This document shows, piece by piece, positions 22,231 through 31,990 of a stretch of DNA of 64,000 nt. Position 1 is the first letter of the stretch. Each line of letters starts with the position of its first letter. A program made the translations under genes and the position numbers. The notes below the pieces were generated by a model. That model saw nothing but the letters and a program-made list of their open reading frames with translations. It did no database searches and had not been told where the DNA came from. The DNA comes from Ischnura elegans (taxonomy: Eukaryota > Arthropoda > Insecta > Odonata > Coenagrionidae), in contig NC_060259.1 in assembly GCF_921293095.1 (NCBI RefSeq), positions 26,605,812 through 26,669,811 on the forward strand, written 5' to 3'.

Positions 22231-22775
22231 GTGATCTATATTTACACCAGAAAAAAATCGTATGCAAATCATAGCTACTCGCAATACTGATCATTTCAAC
22301 ACACGTCGTTTATTTTGCTCTATCATTTCTTGTCGATTATTAATGCATTGTCTTCACGAAGTATACGTGATTTTTTTACGCCCGTAATTTATTTCTTACA
22401 TTATATAACCTCAAAAATCCCAATTGCAAAAATATGATAAACTTCAACTTTTACATCCCTGTATGTGTTAGCGAAATGATAACGGAGGAACTCAATGTGA
22501 AGCCTTTTTTACAAAAAGACCGCATTCTTCGGTCGATTATTTCAACTTTCTTTTGATCAATGAACACGTCTGACTCAGAATGTCTCTATGGCTCATAAAT
22601 CCAATCGACCATGAATCAAAAATCATCAACAGTTGAAGGAAATGGTGGATTAAGGTTGAGAGTTGATCCCCACCACCCGTAATTTCGGGAAATATTGAAC
22701 ATTTGGCAATGTTAAAGATGCTTACCGAATAAAAGTTATTATTTCACCAGCATGAAAAATATTTAGAAGTCAAGA

Positions 22776-23130
22776 GCGGAATCATTCGAAATTTGGTGCT
22801 ACCAAAGAATGATGTAGATGAAATGGATCGGCTCTTAAAATAATGAGGAAGTGCTGTAAAGAGTGGGAGAAAAGAGAAGAAATCTAAAAACCTTAAGCAG
22901 AAGACTGAACAACTTAGCTGGCCACATTTTGAGGCATGATGGCCTGATGAAGACTATCTTAGAAGGATATGTGGTAGGGAAGAGGGGCAAGGGACGGCCT
23001 CAACTGTGTTACATAGGACACGATATAAAGGATGTAAAAGAGAATGAAAAGGCTAGTGAATAGGAGAGAGGAGTGGGGAGCTGCGTCAAACCAACCTTAG
23101 GACTGTCGACTAATGATGATGATGATGATA
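22776..23130 (+). pseudogene. RTE-like LINE 3' end fragment with GAT-repeat tail
   Basis: The translation includes RNLKTLSRRLNNLAGHILRH, DGLMKTILEG and GKRGKGRPQL, matching the C-terminus of the LINE at 3.7-7.1 kb. It ends at ACTGTCGACTAATGATGATG, the same simple-repeat tail. It is 5'-truncated, as usual for LINE insertions. Confidence 0.75.
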
Positions 23131-23316
23131 ACGCGGATTATTGAAATGATAGATGGATATCTAAAAGCCACCTCTCTACGCATAGCAGATCTCAGGAGCA
23201 TATCCTCGAGAGGTAATTTATGTACACCAGGTCGTTCAATGGGCACATTTTTATGCGTAGGATGAGCCAAGAAATGCCAGCCTATCATTAAGAAATAAGG
23301 CTGTATTTCGGATGAA

Positions 23317-23949
23317 ATAGGGTGGTTTCCTATTATTTTTTTATTGCCTAAATCGAAAGATTATTACTCCTGGAGATTGGAAAGATTATGACACGCTTTT
23401 CGATTTTTTAAAGACGAGATCTATTTTTCGCGATTAAATGAAAATTGAAAATTTTCAAGCGCGCGAAAACGCGACGGCTAAGTATGAATGCTGGGAAAAG
23501 CCCGTGCGACGTCATTCTGGTTCCCGCAGTCGCCGTGTGAGGTGACCTTGGGGCGAGGCTTTGAGCGCTGATACGATGCAGGCTGCTAGCAGGTAGGATT
23601 ATTAATCCCCTATCAAACGAAGGCAACTTTCCGACAATTGGCAGTTTTAATAAGTGATTATTAAGAGATGTTTCCCTGAGCTCTGTGCCTCATGCATATA
23701 TTGGTAATCTCAGACGATGTAAAAATCCTACCTACTCGTATAGAAACTAGGTCCCTATGACGTCACGAGGAGTGGCATCGCATGGGCGCCAATCTGGCCA
23801 TTTACAAATGCGGTTAAAATTGGCCATTGCCATTCGTCTAAACTGGGATTTATAAAACCAAATAATTTGTATATTATGAATACACTAATGGTGGGTAACG
23901 AATTGCAATCAATGCCTTTCGTTTTCTTTGAAGAAGTAATCTACCCTAT
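23317..23949 (+). mobile_element. TIR element family M1, copy 1
   Basis: Left end ATAGGGTGGTTTCCTATTA; right end CTACCCTAT. It shares the interior blocks TTGCCTAAATCGAAAGATTA, TTTTCAAGCGCGCGAAAACG, GGCGCCAATCTGGCC and ACACTAATGGTGGGTAA with three other copies in this window. It has no coding capacity, so it is presumably mobilised by a transposase supplied in trans. Confidence 0.75.
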
Positions 23950-24289
23950 TGTAGCTTTGCTGGAAAAAAGAATAAGAGTAGCTTGTAAGGTTGATTACAC
24001 TTTCTATTGCATAATTCTATAAAGCATAACCAGGAGGAACACATTTTTACACGAACTCCGAGCACTATTTGGTGCTTAGATGCAGTTAGGTGTGCTGATT
24101 TCCACCATTTTAGCAGTCCATACAATACACAGCACAATATGCAATGGGGTATTTCGCTGAGATCCAAAACAGCAATTCACTGAAAGAATCGATTGATGGA
24201 AGAGAAATGTAATCTGCATCAATATAAATATTTCCCTTTCAGCCACTCTCTCATAATTTGAGCGGAAATTTCTCAGAGAAAAAAAATCA

Positions 24290-24366
24290 TTCGCCTTGAC
24301 TGGAATTCGGATCCCCCCATTTTCGGTCGAGTGCTTTCGCCAGTTAAGCTACCGAGGCATCATTCT
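24290..24366 (-). repeat. SINE-B head, inverted
   Basis: The minus strand reads CCTCGGTAGCTTAACTGGCG then AAAGCACTCGACC and a decayed B-box region, the tRNA-like head of SINE-B. It faces a second SINE-B head at 24466. Confidence 0.55.
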
Positions 24367-24465
24367 CCTGTGTGGAACTTTGAGAACTAAGCCGGACAAG
24401 GCGGTGTCGTCCTCAAATCACTACTATTGTGAGGACTAGTGGAAATTTAACTCACTTCGACTAAC

Positions 24466-24680
24466 TAGACTCGATAGCTAAAGCACTCGACCTCAAATCA
24501 AGAGATCTCGATTCGAATCCCGGTCAGGACGATTGATTTTTTACTCTGTGGATTTTCGCACAATCCCTTAAAGGCATTGCATACCACCAAGGGGCCGCGG
24601 AAAGTAATGAACCGACCCCGCCACTCCACAAACAATCACCTTTATCTGCCCTTGGTTGTACGTTCTAACATAACCATGTG
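24466..24680 (+). repeat. SINE-B copy (tRNA-headed SINE)
   Basis: The head ACTCGATAGCTAAAGCACTC, an anticodon-arm-like segment and the B-box GATTCGAATCCCGGTC precede a body with GCATTGCATACCACCAAG, which is shared with the copy at 29.1 kb. The head is tRNA-like but the stems are incomplete, so it is not called a tRNA gene. Confidence 0.65.
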
Positions 24681-25240
24681 CCTAAAATATTTAACACTCT
24701 CTGTCATGAAGCATTTTCAAGAGAAGTTCATCAAAGACTTAACAGTGAAATCAATCTGCCTTTAGTAGTTGTGACGGATAAATATCCGGCTATTATCGTA
24801 TAGACTATGAGCTGTTCCTATGCATTTTCAATTTACGAGTACCTCCTTCTATTAATTTCCACTGTTTTCTTGGTAGAAGTCTCTTTTCGTAAATCATTTT
24901 TTCGCCAATATCACAGTAAACTGAACTCTATTGAAACTTTTACTTCAAAATTTTACAATGGATAAAAGGCATTAATGAAATTATTTTTAATATTCTCTCT
25001 TTTTTTCTCATATTTTGCTCTTGAATTCTCAAGTATGCGGTGGGTTTTACTCAAGCCATATTGCTCATCTTGAGGTGTTATATTGTTTCGTCCCCTGGGA
25101 TATTGTTCAAGTAGTCTAATTTTTTAACAGGTACCTCCGATATAAGAAGGGGTAGGCCGAGTATACAATTCACTGACGTCACTACGCGCTCCAAAATGAG
25201 GAACACGAAGTTGCTTGAAGTAAATTAATTTTCAGGAGTA

Positions 25241-25737
25241 GAAGAAGAGTTAATCTTTCGATTCTCAACCATTGTGAGATCTCTATCATGCGGATTTTTG
25301 ATTGATCCAGTCAAATTTAAAAAGTTCCGTATGGATACTGCGGAAAATTTTGTGAGACACTATGGATGGTTTTACATGCCACCCACAGTGCACAAACTAT
25401 TAATACATGATGCAGATGTCATCGAGTCGGCTCTTCTTCCTATTGGAGAACTGTCGGAGGAGGCCCAGGAATTTCGCAATAAAGATATTAGAAAATATCG
25501 CGACCATCACGCGAGAAAAATATCTTGACTTCATACAAATGAGGATATTTTCCGGAGACTGATCCTAAAATCGGATCCTTTTATTAGTACATTAGGAACT
25601 AACTGAACAAATGCCGTGGCCTTTAAGATCTTCCACAGGAGGTTCGTGATCACTTGGTCTTGCAAGAGTCTCAAAATTCAGCGAGCGAATGCGAAGAAGA
25701 GGGGGATGGGCGGGATTCAGAAGAATCTGATGCTGAA
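25241..25737 (+). pseudogene. C-terminal piece of a multicopy arthropod transposon-type protein, degraded
   Basis: The frame 25274-25528 reads FVRHYGWFYMPPTVHKLLIH then LLPIGELSEEAQEFRNKDIR and KYRDHHARK, followed by a stop. In the same frame HTNEDIFRRLILKSDPFIS continues. From memory this wording (a YMP.TVHK segment, LLPIG.LSEEAQE.RNKD) is the tail of a protein repeated in many arthropod genomes and probably transposon-encoded. I cannot name the superfamily. An acidic C-terminal end (CEEEGDGRDSEESDAE) follows in another frame. Stops and frame changes mark it as a pseudogene, truncated at its 5' side. Confidence 0.45.
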
Positions 25738-25739
25738 TA

Positions 25740-26194
25740 ATCATACAACATAATGGTAAAGTTATAAGTCATTGGCCATGCTTATATGAGAATAAAAGAG
25801 TCACTTAAATGCTATTTTGACACTTATTTAATAATTACTTTTTAGTCCATTGAGAAGAACCTCACGAAATCTGGAAATCGCACCTCTTTAACGTAAGTCA
25901 ATGCACCCAACCCAGCCGTGTTTTTTGTTTATTGACTAATGTCAAAGATCAATAACTCATACTATATAGCTAATTATAATTTATTTTCATACTTTATCAT
26001 GATTACCGTTTGTCTATGTAGTCAGCGTTACAATTAGCCAGTTAATAAGTTTAAGTTCCACGATATCGCCTAAAATAATGGTTTTTTTTCGTAAAAATAA
26101 CTGCACAAACGAAAATAGCACGCCAAAAGACACGTAAGGGGTAATTTTCAAAGACATCCAACGAAAATCTGATTATTGTCAAACTTTTTCGCGA
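25740..26194. other. Non-coding stretch before the GC-rich array
   Basis: AT-rich sequence with no gene recognised. Confidence 0.35.
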
Positions 26195-27058
26195 TCCGGA
26201 CCACTGTGCGCCGCCGCGATGAGAGCCCGATAACGCCTCCAGGGAGAGGAGAGGGATGGAGGTGAGAAGAAAGGGAATCCCAACGCCGTCGTTGGGGCGG
26301 CGTGGTCCACTTTTAGCGGAAACATGTCGTGCTGCTCCTATAGCAAGGAAATATTTCCCTATGAGGAAGAGAATCCCGATTTTCCGCAGTTATATCTGAT
26401 ACCAGTGGATTCGAAACCCTAGGGCGGGCCCGCGGGGTTGCTCTCCTGGGCCGAAGTCTGAAGCTATAAGCTTATCACCTCAGCACCACAGAAGAGGTAG
26501 GACAGGAAGGAAAAAGAAAGGAGGCGCCGCCGCGATACGAGCCCGACGACGCCTCCTGTGACGGGATAGGGGAGGAAGGGATGGAACGAAAAATCCCGCA
26601 GCGTCACGAAGGCGGGCGGGTCCTACCACTAGTGAAACGAGGAAAAACATTACTGTGCCAGCGATTTTAGAGGATTATTCTATGAGGAAGAATAATCCAA
26701 CGATGAAATCACTAGATATATAGCTGATACCAATGGATTCGAAACCCTAGGGCGGGCATGCCGGGTTACTCTCCTGGGCCGAGGTCTGAAGCGTTAGCTA
26801 TTCACCTCCGCACCGCAGAAGGGGGAGGACTGGAAGGAGAAAGGAAGGAGGCGCCGCCGCGATAGGAACCCGACGACGCCTCCTGTGACGAGATAGTGGA
26901 GGAAGGGATGGAACGAGGAATCCCGCAGCGTCACAAAGGCGGGCAGGCCCTACCACTAGCGAAACCAGGAAAACCATTATTGTGCCAGCGATTTTAGAGG
27001 ACTATTCTATGAGGAAGAATAATCCAACGATCAAATCGCTAGATATATAGCTGATGCC

Positions 27059-27110
27059 ATAGAGTAAGTATATTCGTACTCTATGGTATCTTATATATAC
27101 TTACTCTATG
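27059..27110. repeat. Small AT-rich hairpin insert within the array
   Basis: CCATAGAGTA and TACTCTATGG form a stem, followed by a second ACTTACTCTATG. The insert lies exactly between two array units, in the linker. Confidence 0.55.
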
Positions 27111-27616
27111 CTGATACCAAAGAGAGAATGAGGGCTCAAGGGGAGCCCTTCGAGGATGCAACACACCGGGGCCGGGAACCAAGTCAGAGTTTTATACGCC
27201 CGATCACCCGGGGAGGGGGCGGAGAGGAGGGAAAAAGGAAAGAGACGCCGCCACGATAGGAGCCCGACGACGCCTCTGGGGTAGGATAGGGCAGGAAGGG
27301 ATGGGACGGGGAAAAACACCTAAAGCGAAAGCGGAAAGAAGCGAAAAGGGCCCACTAAATAGCGATACCAGGCAAAGCCATTACTGTGCCAGCGATTTTA
27401 GAGGATTATTCTATGAGGAAGAATAATCCAACGATCAAATCGCTAGATATTGCTGATACCAGTTAATTTGCCGGCAACGTGAGTACCGTAAAGGGGTTTT
27501 CACGCGCGATGCAAAAACTGCGCGCGATACTAGGCGCGGGGGGCAAATCCCCCTTAATTCACTGCCGGGGAACGCCGTCATTAGAGTCAGATTACTGTGT
27601 TCCGATTCCCCCCATT

Positions 27617-27643
<27 letters not shown>
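27617..27643 (+). repeat. 27-base poly-C run
   Basis: An uninterrupted run of 27 C residues, followed by GGTGTGCGAGTGTGTATGTG. It lies in the spacer between array units. The true length is hard to sequence and may vary. Confidence 0.85.
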
Positions 27644-27647
<4 letters not shown>

Positions 27648-28106
27648 TGCGAGTGTGTATGTGTGTATTAATTTGTAAGGACAGGGTACGTTTTTCTTGT
27701 GATTATACTATCATTTAACTTTGTGATCAGATGGTGCAAGATGAACTGATGAAATCAATCGGGCGAGAATTAGTTGTTTCACTTGTTTGCTCAGTTTTCT
27801 TTTGATGTTATATTCAGTCGATTCTCGCATATGCCCGCAAGGAAGCGGCAATCTGATGTATGATTATGTACTTACGATTATTTGCTGTTTTCATAAAATC
27901 TGTGTTAAACGAAGGATTTGTAGAAGGCTCTCGTTCTTTCAAGCGCACCGATCACCAAGAGGTCACTCATACGTTCCTTTCCCTTCTCGCGCACTCCGTC
28001 CCCTTTCTCCCCCAAAGAAAAAAAAAGATCCCTTCCCCTTTCCTTGTCCACCCCAATCCCTCCCATTCTCCCCTTGACCCGTGACGAGAGGTCACAGTAT
28101 CAACTC

Positions 28107-28283
28107 TTCCCTCATTGTCTCTTTTTCCCTTCCTCTACTTTGGACCGTCTCGTTGTCTCTTTGTCACTGCCTCTACCGTACTGATGCCTGGGTCTCTTTG
28201 TCTCTTTGCCTCTTCCTCTACAATGGGGCCTCGGTGATCTCTTTGCCTCGTTGTCTCTTTTCCTCGTCCTCTTCAGTCGGGTT
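28107..28283 (+). repeat. Degenerate pyrimidine-rich minisatellite (about 45-bp period)
   Basis: About four units with the pattern TCTCTTTGTCTCTTTGCCTC then CCTCTAC and a variable G-containing spacer, almost free of purines on the plus strand. Confidence 0.55.
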
Positions 28284-28645
28284 TATTTCTCGTTTTCTCG
28301 TATTGCTGATACCAGTGGAAACGAGACACCTAGGGCGGGCTCGCGGGTTACACTCCTGGGGCAGGGATTCTAAGCGCTAGCTTTTTTCCTCTGCCCGCAG
28401 GAGGGGAAGGACAGGAAGGAACAAGGAAGGAGGCGCCGCGCCGCCGCGATAGGAGCCCAACGACACCTCGCGGGAGGGGATAGGGAAGGAAGGAAGGGGA
28501 CGAGGAATCCCGCACCGTCACAGTGGCACGCCGGTCCTACTACTAACGAAACCAAGCTTACGCAATTAATGTTCGAACAATCTTGGAGGACCATTCTATG
28601 AGGAGGAAGGATCCAACGATCAAATCGTTAGATATTGCTGATACC

Positions 28646-29079
28646 AGTAGGAACCGAAAGTACCAATGATGTTTGGGTCAAAAACGTATCATTTTTTAAT
28701 ATCAGAAACTTTGAGCCAAGCGCACCGATGGGCCGCGAGTCCTGATTATCCTGAATCCGGATGCTCTGGACAAATCCTGGCTTAGAATGATTCGCCTGCC
28801 GGAGATCGCGATGGCACCCCGCAGCAGTGCAAACTCGCTGCCAATATGAGCGCTGGGCTCAACGTTTCCGTAGTTTAAAAGTGGTGCTAGTTTAAAGTAT
28901 ACCGGGACTTGCCACGGTGATAACTTCACGGGAGTCACCCGCAATGCACAAATCCTTAGAGAAAAAAAATTCCTCATTGCTCTCCGGCTGTGCCGCTGTG
29001 CGCACGATTTGGACTGTTCGCGGCATCATATGCTCAGTAGTCCCTACCACCTTGTCCGGTAGTGTCCACAAATATCCAC
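28646..29079. other. Non-coding stretch
   Basis: A 91-codon open frame on the minus strand (28702-28977) has no recognisable domain and no splice or start context. I do not call a gene. Confidence 0.3.
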
Positions 29080-29470
29080 TGAGGTAGCTTAACTGGCTAA
29101 ATCACTCGACCGGAAATCGGTGGATCCGAGTTAGAATCCCGGTCACGGCGAGGGACTTTTTTCTGTGGATTTTTGTGCATAAAAATGGTGCGTTTTCGCC
29201 AACCCAAAATTTTAGTTCCTATTGGCATCAGCTACTCAGGGTTAAAATTTCGTGACAAAATTTTTCTCCACCCTGCATAAATCACTTGTTATCGCATTTC
29301 AATCGTCAGACGCATTATTGCTGTGATGCATTGCATACCACCAAGCCACCGAGGAATTTAATGAACCAGCACCCCATCCCCACAACAACGGCCTAAAGCT
29401 ATCCCTGTAAATATCTTAATGCTTAAGTAAGAATACTTCCGTAACTTGGTGTTCTAACATGATGTTTGTT
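29080..29470 (+). repeat. SINE-B copy
   Basis: Head GAGGTAGCTTAACTGGCTAA then TCACTCGACCGGAAATCGG, B-box GAGTTAGAATCCCGGTC, and the shared body motif GCATTGCATACCACCAAG about 230 bp downstream. It is more complete than the 24.5-kb copy. Confidence 0.65.
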
Positions 29471-29589
29471 ATAAGTTATTTCGGAAGAATCCCCAGTCCC
29501 ATCGCAGTGTGGTCATATCACAGGAAGTTTTAGGAAAATCTCTTCCTTCAAACCTCGACAGCATTTTTCACAAATAGGTCATCTGTCAT

Positions 29590-29633
29590 TTCGGCGCAGG
29601 TAATCAATCTATAGATTGATTACCAGCGCCGAA
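29590..29633. repeat. 44-bp near-perfect palindrome
   Basis: TTCGGCGC, A, then GGTAATCAATC and CTATAG at the centre are mirrored by GATTGATTACC, A, GCGCCGAA. Only the paired A residues flanking the inner arm fail to pair. Confidence 0.8.
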
Positions 29634-29759
29634 TTCTAATAGTAATGTATATTATTGTACATCTGAACCTTCAACACCCAATCCAATTTCTCCACTAAAT
29701 AGTAGGTAGATAAGTCACATGAAATGAAAATACTTCTTCCCACTTCAGCGGAAAGTCAT

Positions 29760-29765
29760 TTTATT
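29760..29765 (-). promoter_or_regulatory. Poly(A) signal AATAAA
   Basis: AATAAA on the minus strand, about 68 bases downstream of the stop codon at 29833. This spacing fits the 3' end of the gene with exons at 30083-29833 and 31990-31748. Confidence 0.5.
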
Positions 29766-29832
29766 AAACAAGGTACAAATCAAAGTGAGGCATTTGCCAA
29801 TCACTACTCAGGGCAATGATAGGAGTATGAAT

Positions 29833-30083
29833 TCACTCGTCTTCCGCTTTCTTAGGAATGTATTTTTCAAGATTACGAGGTCCCTCCAGGCATTCTGGAA
29901 GAGGTTTAGGAATAGGTTGTTCCTCGGTAGGGGCAGGTTTTACCACTTTAGGGGAATGTTTTTCCACTCCAGGGTCAGACGTCACTTGCTTCGTTGTAAG
30001 TTCCGTGTCTTTTGAGTCAGGTGGGGATACTGGACGATTCGGTGCAGTCAATGGTATCCTGGGAACTCCATCATTGTGGATAG
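29833..30083 (-). CDS. Unrecognised protein, last coding exon, proline-rich
   Basis: The exon opens after a 3' splice site (CATCCCTTAG) with two bases completing a codon and runs 82 codons to a TGA stop. The sequence is low-complexity and proline/lysine-rich, e.g. RPVSPPDSKDTELTTKQV and VVKPAPTEEQPIPKPLPE, ending KYIPKKAEDE. It is probably disordered. Its phase exactly matches the donor at 31747/31748, so the junction codon becomes Ala. No family is recognised. Confidence 0.5.
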
Positions 30084-31747
30084 CTAAGGGATGAAAAACT
30101 TGTTATTAACATGGAGTAATGGCATATCAGAATCCGTGCGTTATGGCGTATTTCGGCTTCGTAAGAAGCTGGAACACGACCAAAAAGTAAAAGACTCAAA
30201 ATCCGTAGGAATATTTTCAGTAACATTAGAGGAGGGACCACATACAAGATGAATCATTATGACGAAAGAAACACTGGCAATAATCCATTCACCTTCCCTC
30301 CTCCACCTTTCCTCCACCCCCAAAACTAAAATATAATACATTCGTAGGCTATTTTTAAGATAGTAATAATAACAATAATAATAATAATAATGCATAATTA
30401 AAATGCATCGCACGCATGGCTCAGGCATGGACAACTCTTCCCAAAAACAGAAGGATTTATGATCGCAATACAAGACCAGGTGGTGAAAACAAAAAATTAT
30501 GAAAAATATATAATTAAAAACCCAAATTTATTGGATGACAGATGCAGAAAATGTGATAATGCCTCTGAGACGATACAGCACATCACAAGTGGATGCACTA
30601 ACTTATCCCAAAAAGACTATCTGCACCGTCACAATCAAATATGCAACATCATCCACCAGAAATTAGCTCTAAAGTATAATCTCATAGAAAATGGAGTTCC
30701 TTATTACAATTACACACCTAAAACCATCCTTGAAAATGATCACTGTAAGATTTATTATGACCGCTCAATTATTACCGATAAAACAGTCCATAGCAATGCA
30801 CCTGATCTAGTAGTGCAAAATAAAACTCATAATGAAACGTACTTGATAGTTATTGCCGTACCTAATTCGCATAATATAACTACAGCCTAGACCAGCAAAA
30901 TGGAAAAGTATGAAGAACTTAAAGATGAAATTAAGAGATTGTGGAAATCAGATAAAGTACACATAATACCAATCATTATTTCTGCCACAGGAGTAGTGCC
31001 TCATTCAATTCATCAAGGACTTAAAATTATTGGACTGCCGAAAAACTTGTTCATTACAATACAAAAGGCAGCAATTTTAAATACATGTCGGATTGTAAGA
31101 AAATTTTTCAACACAGAGTAAAAAGACGAGTGCTTGGTGATACCCGTACCTCGCATAAAACCAGCAAAAATGCTGTGAAAAAAAATAAAATAATAATAAT
31201 ATATGTCCTTATACGGGCAGGGTTAAGACTGAGTCCCCTCTTCCACCTAACCCCTCAGATGGGGCAGTTGAAATTGCACGCCGTATGTTATCTATCAAGA
31301 AGTTTTAATTATATTAAATTCTTGAATAATTTATAAATTTATAAATATTTTTGATTTATTTAATTTGAAAAATTAAGTAACTTTTTCATAACACTTCAAA
31401 TTTTGCGGCCCCCTGAAATCTGCCGCACGGGGCACGTGCCCCCTCTACCCCGCCTCAGTTCCGGGCCTCATGTACACACACAAGCACTCGGAAAACAGTC
31501 ACACGCAGATTTACTCACGCAAAAACGGCTCCAAAACTCTAGATGAAATTAACTCTACGGAGAGCGTAGTCGATGATAAGGAGGGGACGGGGAACAGGCT
31601 GAATACGCATTTTGGCACAAAAGTGGCCTATTCATCGGACTGCAGGATAAAAAGGCGCTTGCAACAGAAGATTGCAAGAGTGAAGGGGACGGGGGATAAC
31701 CACACTTCCAACCACCGTCCATCAAAAAAGCAATAGTATTCAATCAC
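30084..31747 (-). other. Intron carrying a LINE on the opposite strand
   Basis: The intron starts with GTGATTG and ends CCTTAG on the minus strand. It contains the plus-strand RLE-type LINE tail at 30459-31121 and AAT-rich runs at about 30362-30395 and 31188-31202. Confidence 0.45.
30459..31121 (+). pseudogene. RLE-type LINE C-terminal fragment with amber stop
   Basis: The translation has a zinc-knuckle-like CRKCDNASETIQHITSGC (CCHC), then a restriction-like endonuclease core with APDLVVQNKTHNETYLIVIA, and a C-terminal ELKDEIKRLWKSDKVHIIPI, ISATGVVP and ILNTCRIVRKF block. In relatives I remember, the LI-x-IAVP strand carries an acidic residue (LIDIAVP type). Here it is Val, which would break the catalytic site. 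A single TAG at 30888-30890 interrupts one continuous frame. The clade (R2/R4/Dong/NeSL-like group) is inferred from the domain pair, not from a tree. Confidence 0.6.
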
Positions 31748-31990
31748 CTATTAAAAATCGTTGATTCTCTTTAAATGTAGTCTCCATTTGCTTCTCGGAA
31801 AGCTGGCGAATTCCAAGGAACATGTCCCGGAACATATTCGTAACATTTTCATTGTTCTGAAAACCGTCACCTTGAGTAGGACTCAAGTTTTCCAAGTTAC
31901 CGATGCTTTCTTTCTCTACAAGTATACCATCTGGAGCTTCCACGTGTCTGGGAGGAATAATTACAACATTTTGTTGTATTTTCTGGGACG
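31748..31990 (-). CDS. Unrecognised protein, penultimate coding exon
   Basis: The exon follows a good 3' splice site (CGCTTTATTCCAG) and ends at a donor reading AATAG then GTGATTG. It encodes 80 full codons including QKIQQNVVIIPPRHVEAPDG, ENLSPTQGDGFQNN and FRDMFLGIRQLSEKQMETTF. The last part looks helical and amphipathic. Splicing to 30083 keeps the frame (2 + 80 codons + 1, then 2). Upstream exons were not found in the window. Function unknown. Confidence 0.5.

Larger units (their letters stand above)
26195..28645 (+). repeat. Interrupted tandem array of the 310-bp GC-rich element
   Basis: Five units are visible: a diverged partial one at 26195-26408, then 26409-26732, 26733-27058, a diverged one at 27111-27465, and 28304-28645. 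The common order is GAAACCCTAGGGCGGGC, a CTCCTGGGCCGAGG block, purine-rich GGAAGGAGGCGCC, CGACGACGCCTCC, an AATCCCGCAGCGTCAC box, and a 3' hairpin around TATGAGGAAGAA. Each unit ends in a GATAT..GCTGATACCAGT linker that is absent from the dispersed copy at 11039-11346. Units 27058/27111 are separated by a small hairpin insert, and 27466-28303 is unrelated sequence. No open frame is conserved between units. Confidence 0.8.

Noticed and set aside
28702-28977. 91-codon minus-strand open frame
   Set aside because: No domain, no start or splice context, and it begins and ends at repeat edges.
29080-29165. tRNA-like head with a strong B-box
   Set aside because: The acceptor stem does not pair and the same sequence continues into a repeated body, so it is a SINE, not a tRNA gene. 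The same applies at 8.2, 24.5, 37.0 and 53.9 kb.
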